28,066 nt of DNA from GCA-2697345 sp049602715. GTDB taxonomy: Bacteria; Pseudomonadota; Alphaproteobacteria; Rhodobacterales; Rhodobacteraceae. A program made the position numbers and the translations under genes. The DNA lies in NCBI GenBank assembly GCA_049602715.1, contig JBMYRX010000024.1, positions 1 through 28,066 on the forward strand, written 5' to 3'. The notes under the pieces are model-generated. The model had not been told where the DNA came from. It searched no databases and worked only from the letters and a program-made list of their open reading frames with translations. Of this stretch, positions 22,467 to 28,066 are shown piece after piece (the first letter of the stretch is position 1; each line of letters opens with the position of its first letter).

Positions 22467-24302
22467 ATGTTTCGATTTTTTGAAAATCTGGTGGACCCTT
22501 ATACAAAGTATCAAAATACTGATATCCCTCCTAACAGACTATTTCCATTTATGTGGCAATATTCTCAACCATTCAAAAAGGTATTTCTTTGGGCAGCAAT
22601 TACATCAACTGTCGTCGCATTCGTTGAGATCGCACTTATTTATTATATGGGTTGGATTATAGATATTTTATCTGTGGATCCAAAACAGATTTGGCTTCAA
22701 CACGGAACATTTTTAATTTTTTTAGCAATTTTTATAATTCTGATACGTCCTACCATACATATTATAAATGTTGCCTTAATGAACAACACTATTTTACCCA
22801 ATTATGCGACTCTGTATCGGTGGCGGGCACACAGACATGTGTTACGTCAATCTGTTGGATGGTTTGAAAATGATTTTGCTGGAAGAATAGCCAATAGAAT
22901 TATGCAAACACCCCCCGCTGCTGGGGAGGCCGTATTTCAAATTTTTGATGCAATAACTTTTGCGCTAGCCTATCTTATAGGAGCTTGGATAATGCTGGCG
23001 CAAGCCGATTGGCGACTCTCTTTACCTCTAATTCTATGGTTTATCTTGTACGCGTTACTTACGCGTTGGACAGTCAAACGCGTTGGACCGGCGTCTAAAG
23101 CATCATCAGACGCAAGATCAACCGTTACTGGTAGGGTAGTTGATTCTTATACTAATATTCACTCAGTAAAAATGTTTGCCCAAGGTCAGTCTGAGTTAGA
23201 TTATGCAAAAGAAGCAATTGAAAACACAAGGAAAACTTTCCAAGCTGAGATGCGAATTTCAACAAAACAAGAACTTGGGTTGGTAATATTAAATGGTTTA
23301 CTAGTTGTGGGTGTGGTGGGTTGGGCATTACTCTTATGGGCTCAAGCGGAAGCCAGCGTTGGGATTGTAGCTGCTGCTGCTGCACTTACTTTACGCTTAA
23401 ATGGAATGACAGGATGGATAATGTGGGCTCTTTCTTCTTTTTTTCGCCAATTAGGAGTAGTTTCAGAGGGGATGGAAACCATTTCCAACCCTATAGAAAT
23501 GGTTGATGCAAAATATGCTAAACCATTAAAAATTACTAAGGGTTTGATCGAATTCCAGGATTTGTCACATCATTATGGACGTAAAAGTGGTGGGCTTTCA
23601 AACGTCTCTTTAACAATCATGCCTGGGGAGAAAATTGGTCTGGTCGGCAAATCCGGTGCTGGTAAGTCCACTCTTCTAAAGTTACTACTTAGGTTTTATG
23701 AAGTAGAGACAGGAGATATTTTAATTGATAGTCAGAGTATCTCCTCTGTAACTCAAGACAGCCTTCGAAGAGGAATTGGAATGGTTCAGCAGGAAGGCTC
23801 ATTACTCCATCGTTCAATTCAGGAAAATATACTCTACGGGCGGGAAGAGGCCTCATGGGAAGACATGATTAATGCTGCGAAGAAAGCAAAAGCACATAAT
23901 TTTGTTAAGAATTTAAGTGATATGGAGGGTCGGACTGGATATCAAGCTCACGTAGGCGAAAGAGGCGTTAAACTTTCAGGAGGGGAACGACAAAGAATTA
24001 CTCTTGCAAGGGCAATATTAAAGGATGCTCCAATCTTATTATTGGATGAAGCTACCAGCGCTCTTGACAGTGAAGTTGAAGCGGAAATACAAAAAACGCT
24101 TTATAGTATGATGGAAGGGAAAACCGTTGTAGCGATCGCTCATCGGCTATCTACAATTGCAAAGATGGACAAGATATTTGTTATCGACAAAGGATCAATC
24201 GTTGAAACGGGAACTCATACAGAGTTACTTGCAAAGAAAGGGTTATACGAAAGTTTCTGGGCACATCAGTCGGGGGGCTTTATCAATATATCAGAGAAGT
24301 AA
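22467..24302 (+). CDS. ABC exporter half-transporter (fused membrane and ATPase domains)
   Basis: This 611-residue type IV ABC exporter has a six-helix membrane domain (about residues 35-330) fused to an ATPase domain. Walker A is GKSGAGKST (about 394-402), the Q-loop is GMVQQEGSLLH, the signature LSGGERQRITLARA (about 502-515), Walker B ILLLDEATSALDSE (about 523-536), and the H-loop AIAHRLST. The intracellular loop ENDFAGRIANRIMQTP is typical of lipid- and drug-exporter subfamilies. It should work as a homodimer because no partner half-transporter is nearby. AAGGA precedes the ATG at 22467. The substrate is unknown. Its stop is one base from the convergent monooxygenase gene. Confidence 0.93.
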   Translation: MFRFFENLVDPYTKYQNTDIPPNRLFPFMWQYSQPFKKVFLWAAITSTVVAFVEIALIYYMGWIIDILSVDPKQIWLQHGTFLIFLAIFIILIRPTIHIINVALMNNTILPNYATLYRWRAHRHVLRQSVGWFENDFAGRIANRIMQTPPAAGEAVFQIFDAITFALAYLIGAWIMLAQADWRLSLPLILWFILYALLTRWTVKRVGPASKASSDARSTVTGRVVDSYTNIHSVKMFAQGQSELDYAKEAIENTRKTFQAEMRISTKQELGLVILNGLLVVGVVGWALLLWAQAEASVGIVAAAAALTLRLNGMTGWIMWALSSFFRQLGVVSEGMETISNPIEMVDAKYAKPLKITKGLIEFQDLSHHYGRKSGGLSNVSLTIMPGEKIGLVGKSGAGKSTLLKLLLRFYEVETGDILIDSQSISSVTQDSLRRGIGMVQQEGSLLHRSIQENILYGREEASWEDMINAAKKAKAHNFVKNLSDMEGRTGYQAHVGERGVKLSGGERQRITLARAILKDAPILLLDEATSALDSEVEAEIQKTLYSMMEGKTVVAIAHRLSTIAKMDKIFVIDKGSIVETGTHTELLAKKGLYESFWAHQSGGFINISEK

Positions 24303-24303
24303 G

Positions 24304-26193
24304 CTAGGACCTTGCTAGCATAAAACGATCAAAAAAGTTTGTTATAGCATGATATCCGTCGATTGGTACTATGTGAGAAACATATTGATCAGGCCTTATA
24401 ATAACAACGCAACCTTTACTTCTATCAACTCCTCGGAGGTCAAAAATATTGTTTTTCTCATCAACCTCAGGACAGTAAGCTTTTTCGTAATCAATGAGAT
24501 TATAACAACCCTTACTTGGTCTTAAAAGTGACGGTAGACTAAAAAAATCATGAGTACAGTGCATTTCTTGAAAAATACATCTCACATCAATGACAGAGTC
24601 TATATCAGAACCCTTTGGTGTGAATTTAATTATGGGTGATGTTTTATCTTGCTCTAAATAATCACACAGCTCAGTTATACCAGCGCTGCCAGAAAAAATA
24701 AAAAGACGCCAACGGCCGTCGGCCTTTATAATATGTCCAAGTTGACACGGTTTTGCATCAGCCAATCTTATAACTGGAGCCGAATGAAACCTCATACCAA
24801 TGGGGAACCCAGAAGCTAGATGTTGAAAAACAGGCTCTCCTTGAATTATTGTAGCCGGATAGCGAGTTTCTGTTCCTGCTGTATATCGACCATGTTTTAC
24901 AAAATATTTTTTAAATTCCTCTGGATCAACGCCACTTGGCTTAAATTCACTCTTTGGAGCTGTACTAAACATTTCAGCAAACTCTCGATCAAAATCTATT
25001 AATTCTTTTGCGATATTTTGCCTTTCAATAGAATAAGTTTTGAGTAATTCTGGTCTGGATTGTCCCCTCAGAACAGCAGCAATCTTCCAACCTAAATTAA
25101 AAGTATCTGCCATTGAAACATTCATGCCCTGGCCAGCTTTTGGACTATGAGTATGGCAGGCATCGCCAGCTATAAAAACTCTCGGCTTATCAACTTTACC
25201 CTCTCCAGTATCATCAAACCTTTCAGACAAACGTTGGCCTATTTCGTAGACAGACCACCATACGATCTCTTTGAAATCTATTAGGTATGGATACATAATC
25301 CGCTGAGCTGCTTTAACTAAATTATCTGAGGTTATTTTTTTACTTGAAACACGTTCATCCCTGTTCAGTTTATCCATCTCGATATATAGACGGCACATGT
25401 ATCCACCTTCGCGAGGGATTATTAATAAGCTCCCCTCATTTGATGATTGAATAACAGATTTTAAACGTATATCCGGGAAATTGGTTACAGCCAATACATC
25501 CATAACACCCCAAGCCTTATTAGCTGAGTCTCCATATAGCTTTAAACCCAAAGCTTTCCGAACTGGGCTTCGCGCACCTTCACAACCAATTAATAATCTT
25601 GCTTGGATTGTAGTTACTTTATCAGTAGCCCTACTATCCAACTTTTCTACTGTTGCACAAATTGGGTAATTTCGAGATTTATCTATATCGAACCCAACTA
25701 ATTTTCGATTGTAATGCGGTTCAAGACCACTGACTGAGTTTTTCATAATTTCAAGATAGAAATCGTGCACCCTCGCTTGGTTCAAAATAACGTGAGGAAA
25801 TTCTGAAAGGCCATCTTCTGTATCCTGAATTCTTCCACTTCTTATTATCTTTTTTGCAGAAACTTTATCAGGTTTCCAAAAAGTAGTCTCATTTACCCAG
25901 TACGCTTCTTTAAGTACTTTTTCGGAAAAACCGAATGCTTCAAACATTTCAACCGTTCGACAGGCAATACCATCTGCTTGGCCTATTTCTAGTGGTCCTG
26001 ACTTCATGTCGATAATACATACACTGATATCTGAAAACCTTGCTAGGTAAGCAGCGAGCGTCAGTCCAGCTGGACCACACCCAACTATTAAGACGTCGAC
26101 TTCACCGGGTAGATCTGAAGTAAAAGGCTTACTATCAGCATTACTACGGACATTAGGATCCCCTATCTGATATCCATTGAGATGATATTGCAT
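24304..26193 (-). CDS. FAD-dependent aromatic ring hydroxylase (MobA/phenol 2-monooxygenase type)
   Basis: This 629-residue class A flavoprotein monooxygenase has three visible parts. An FAD/NADPH-binding core carries VLIVGCGPAGLTLAAYLA (GxGxxG at 38-43) and LLIGCEGARSPVRKAL. The GD motif FIAGDACHTHSPKAGQGMNV lies near residues 342-361. A C-terminal thioredoxin-like phenol-hydroxylase dimerisation domain runs from about residue 460 to the end. The MQYHLNGYQIGDP opening and the length match 3-hydroxybenzoate 4-monooxygenase (MobA) most closely in my recollection. It would add a hydroxyl to a phenolic acid using NADPH and oxygen. It is divergent from an acyl-CoA synthetase gene and convergent with the ABC exporter (1-base gap). 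The exact phenolic substrate is uncertain. Confidence 0.88.
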   Translation of the reverse strand: MQYHLNGYQIGDPNVRSNADSKPFTSDLPGEVDVLIVGCGPAGLTLAAYLARFSDISVCIIDMKSGPLEIGQADGIACRTVEMFEAFGFSEKVLKEAYWVNETTFWKPDKVSAKKIIRSGRIQDTEDGLSEFPHVILNQARVHDFYLEIMKNSVSGLEPHYNRKLVGFDIDKSRNYPICATVEKLDSRATDKVTTIQARLLIGCEGARSPVRKALGLKLYGDSANKAWGVMDVLAVTNFPDIRLKSVIQSSNEGSLLIIPREGGYMCRLYIEMDKLNRDERVSSKKITSDNLVKAAQRIMYPYLIDFKEIVWWSVYEIGQRLSERFDDTGEGKVDKPRVFIAGDACHTHSPKAGQGMNVSMADTFNLGWKIAAVLRGQSRPELLKTYSIERQNIAKELIDFDREFAEMFSTAPKSEFKPSGVDPEEFKKYFVKHGRYTAGTETRYPATIIQGEPVFQHLASGFPIGMRFHSAPVIRLADAKPCQLGHIIKADGRWRLFIFSGSAGITELCDYLEQDKTSPIIKFTPKGSDIDSVIDVRCIFQEMHCTHDFFSLPSLLRPSKGCYNLIDYEKAYCPEVDEKNNIFDLRGVDRSKGCVVIIRPDQYVSHIVPIDGYHAITNFFDRFMLARS

Positions 26194-26323
26194 CTATTCC
26201 ACTATTTAATCCACGCAAAATTTTGAACTCTATTCAATTAATTTAAAAAGAGTAATAAAAGAAAAAGATCTACTCTAGAAATTTTTTTATTTTATTTAAA
26301 ATAAGGTAAGAAATTGAAAAACT

Positions 26324-26330
26324 AAAGGGG
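26324..26330 (+). promoter_or_regulatory. Ribosome-binding site pointing to a non-AUG start of the acyl-CoA synthetase
   Basis: AAAGGGG is followed after 6 bases by ATT (26337-26339), and after 3 bases by ATA (26334), both in frame with the synthetase. There is no ATG, GTG or TTG in frame between the upstream stop (26307-26309) and ATG 26466. The stretch in between translates to the expected N-terminal part of the family. Confidence 0.5.
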
Positions 26331-26336
26331 AATATA

Positions 26337-27881
26337 ATTAATAACTACATTATTTCGGATCCAGATACTTCGATAACAAGGTTTGACTTAGAAGTACGTG
26401 CAGCACAAGGAGCTAGTTTATTAAGAAACTTAGGCGTTTGTGAAGAGGATACCGTCGTTATCATCATGAGAAATGACGTGACTTGCTGTGAAATAATGCG
26501 GTCTATCGCACTTGCTGGGGCAGTAACCGTTCAAGTAAATTGGCATGGTACACAAGCAGAAGTTTCAGAGATTTTAAAAGATTGTAATGCAAAGTTAGTT
26601 ATTTCTCATCGAGATTTTATCAAAAAGTTAGACCATGTACTCGACGGTATTAAGGTTTTAGGAGTAATGCCACCAAAAGCCATAAAATTATCTTATAACA
26701 TTACAAACTTCATTGAGCTAAGTAATCTTCAGGTTCCAGAGTGGGCAAATTTAATTGAAAAAGAAGAACCTCTTTTAAATAAATTCCCAATGCGGCCAAT
26801 GATGCGCTACACTTCAGGTTCAACGGGTAAACCAAAGGGGATCATTCGCAGACAAAAAGCTACGCCGGATGGATTAGTCGATTATTACCAAACATTGCGG
26901 AAACTGGCAGCAAATATGTTTTTCTTTAAAGCAGGGGCTCATTTTATGACCGCTGCACCTTTATATCACTCGGGTCCGAGCACATTGATCTCGATGGCAC
27001 TTGCAATGGAGACCATGTCAGCGACTATCCTTCCCCGTTTTGATCCGGAAAATTTTCTTCAGATAATAGAAAATAGGAAAATAACTCATATTTATTTAGT
27101 CCCAACAATGATGGCACGATTACTCAAACTACCCAAAACTATAAAAGATAAATATGACTTATCTTCCGTAGAATTTTGTGTTTCAACAGGATCACCCTGG
27201 TCACACGAAATAAAAATTGCTATGATCTCCTGGTGGGGGCCGGTATTTTGGGAAACTTACGGAGCGTCTGAACTAGGTTTCGTAACACTTGTATCATCAG
27301 AAGAAGCATTGCAAAGGCCTGGTACCGTCGGCAAAATTCAGCAAGGTGGATCAATTAAAATTTATGATAGCAATAAAGAAGAATTAGGCCCTGGGCAGGT
27401 TGGAGATATTTATATAAAAACAGATGCTTTTGGGAAATTTGTTTACTCAGAAGCTAACGAGACTAAAACACGACAAGAAATTGATGGACATGTTTCCGTA
27501 GGTGATATGGGTTGGCTGGATGATGAGGATTATCTATTTGTATCAGATCGTAAAAAAGACATGATCATATCAGGTGGCGTCAATATTTTTCCAGTTGAAA
27601 TTGAAAACTTCTTAAGCAATGCACCTTTTATAGAAGATGTTGCTGTCTTTGGTGCTCCAGATGATGAATTTGGAGAAAAAATTATTGCAGCTATTCAGCC
27701 TATGCCACATTGGAAAGCCAACACAAAAGATGTCAGACAATGGTTGGACGGAAAGTTGGCAAGATACAAACATCCAAAAGGTATTGATTTTCATGACACT
27801 TTACCAAGAGAAGATAGCGGAAAAATTTTTAAAACTAAACTAAGAGAACCTTATTGGAAAAACGCTGATAGAAATATTTAA
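26337..27881 (+). CDS. AMP-forming acyl-CoA synthetase, probably starting at AUU
   Basis: This adenylate-forming ligase activates a carboxylic acid with ATP and CoA. The P-loop MRYTSGSTGKPKGII is followed by PLYHSGP, the A5-type YGASELG, the A8 hinge GDMGWLDDEDYLFVSDRKKD, IISGGVNIFPVEIE, and the A10 lysine in DSGKIFKTKLR. The first ATG is at 26466, but the 43 codons before it in the same frame read as real family sequence (RAAQGASLLRNLGVCEEDTV, then VIIMRND). I therefore start the gene at ATT 26337, after AAAGGGG at ideal spacing, giving 514 residues, the usual size. A sequencing error removing an ATG is possible. It is divergent from the aromatic hydroxylase, so the acid may be aromatic. Confidence 0.85.
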   Translation: MNNYIISDPDTSITRFDLEVRAAQGASLLRNLGVCEEDTVVIIMRNDVTCCEIMRSIALAGAVTVQVNWHGTQAEVSEILKDCNAKLVISHRDFIKKLDHVLDGIKVLGVMPPKAIKLSYNITNFIELSNLQVPEWANLIEKEEPLLNKFPMRPMMRYTSGSTGKPKGIIRRQKATPDGLVDYYQTLRKLAANMFFFKAGAHFMTAAPLYHSGPSTLISMALAMETMSATILPRFDPENFLQIIENRKITHIYLVPTMMARLLKLPKTIKDKYDLSSVEFCVSTGSPWSHEIKIAMISWWGPVFWETYGASELGFVTLVSSEEALQRPGTVGKIQQGGSIKIYDSNKEELGPGQVGDIYIKTDAFGKFVYSEANETKTRQEIDGHVSVGDMGWLDDEDYLFVSDRKKDMIISGGVNIFPVEIENFLSNAPFIEDVAVFGAPDDEFGEKIIAAIQPMPHWKANTKDVRQWLDGKLARYKHPKGIDFHDTLPREDSGKIFKTKLREPYWKNADRNI

Positions 27882-28066
27882 TTGGCCTCCTCAAGAACCT
27901 TTTTTGCTACCCTAAAGCATTCGAGCGCCTGAGGAACACCACAATAAATTGCTATTACATGAATAATCGCACGCACCTCGTCCTTCGTCACTCCGTTATT
28001 TATTGCTCCGCGACAGTGCAGTTCCCACTCAGTCATTTTACCCAAAGCACCAATCATTGATAGGTT
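27878..28066 (-). CDS. Carboxymuconolactone decarboxylase (CMD) family protein, 5' end cut by window edge
   Basis: The minus strand from the right edge encodes 62 residues ending with TAA at 27880-27878. They read as the core of the CMD/AhpD-like family: a helix ALGKMTEWELHCRGAINNGV, then TKDEVRAIIHVIAIYCGVPQ with the conserved histidine of the HxxxxxYxGxP pattern, then the terminal helix ALECFRVAKKVLEE. The N-terminal half lies beyond 28066. Family members include gamma-carboxymuconolactone decarboxylase of the protocatechuate pathway as well as AhpD-like peroxidases; the lack of a CxxC here argues against AhpD. The stop overlaps the stop of the acyl-CoA synthetase by a few bases (convergent). 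With the hydroxylase next door, an aromatic-acid pathway is plausible. Confidence 0.85.
   Translation of the reverse strand, partial: NLSMIGALGKMTEWELHCRGAINNGVTKDEVRAIIHVIAIYCGVPQALECFRVAKKVLEEAN

Overview
The window is about 28 kb of AT-rich, gene-dense bacterial DNA. The gene set suggests a free-living marine bacterium, most likely a pelagic alphaproteobacterium. It includes a cupin DMSP-lyase homologue, a BetA-type GMC dehydrogenase, a leaderless PhnD-like binding protein, a prolyl-tRNA editing domain protein, a GFA-family protein and an Amt ammonium transporter. The lineage is inferred from gene content alone, because there is no rRNA or marker gene here. I found no tRNA, rRNA, CRISPR array, insertion sequence or phage gene.

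Layout. 1-1206 (-): a type-2 glycerate kinase (MOFRL family), cut at the left edge. 1439-4321 (+): a short-chain dehydrogenase followed by a CocE/NonD-type alpha/beta-hydrolase with a TTG start. 4384-5916 (-): a PD-(D/E)XK nuclease-like protein, possible tiny membrane ORFs, and a 101-residue unknown. 6041-7750 (+): a DmpA-type self-cleaving aminopeptidase and a prolyl-tRNA deacylase-like protein. 7775-12984 (-): five tightly spaced co-directional genes. In transcription order these are a DddQ-like DMSP lyase, a diverged cystathionine-synthase-type PLP enzyme, a diiron fatty-acid desaturase-like membrane protein, a PhnD-like binding protein and a BetA-like GMC dehydrogenase. A Bcr/CflA-type MFS exporter diverges from this unit at 13148. 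Next come the C-terminal remnant of an iron-dependent alcohol dehydrogenase, a 2OG-Fe(II) oxygenase of the TIGR02466 type and a divergent stand-alone phosphomannose-isomerase cupin.

15761-18700 (-): an Amt ammonium transporter and, downstream of it, a secreted protein built from three internal repeats. Divergent from amt are an isochorismatase-type amidohydrolase and a DDAH/arginine-deiminase-like hydrolase that overlap by one base. This arrangement suggests nitrogen scavenging from ureido, amide or guanidino compounds. 20607-24302 (+): a GFA-family zinc protein, a class I/II aminotransferase and a complete ABC exporter half-transporter. 24304-28066: an aromatic-ring flavin monooxygenase (MobA/phenol hydroxylase type), a divergent acyl-CoA synthetase that appears to begin at a non-AUG codon, and a carboxymuconolactone decarboxylase family protein cut at the right edge. 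Together these suggest catabolism of an aromatic or similar acid.

The most noteworthy points are the DMSP-lyase-led five-gene array, two genes with a good Shine-Dalgarno sequence placed before an AUU codon, the triple-repeat secreted protein beside amt, and the alcohol-dehydrogenase relic.
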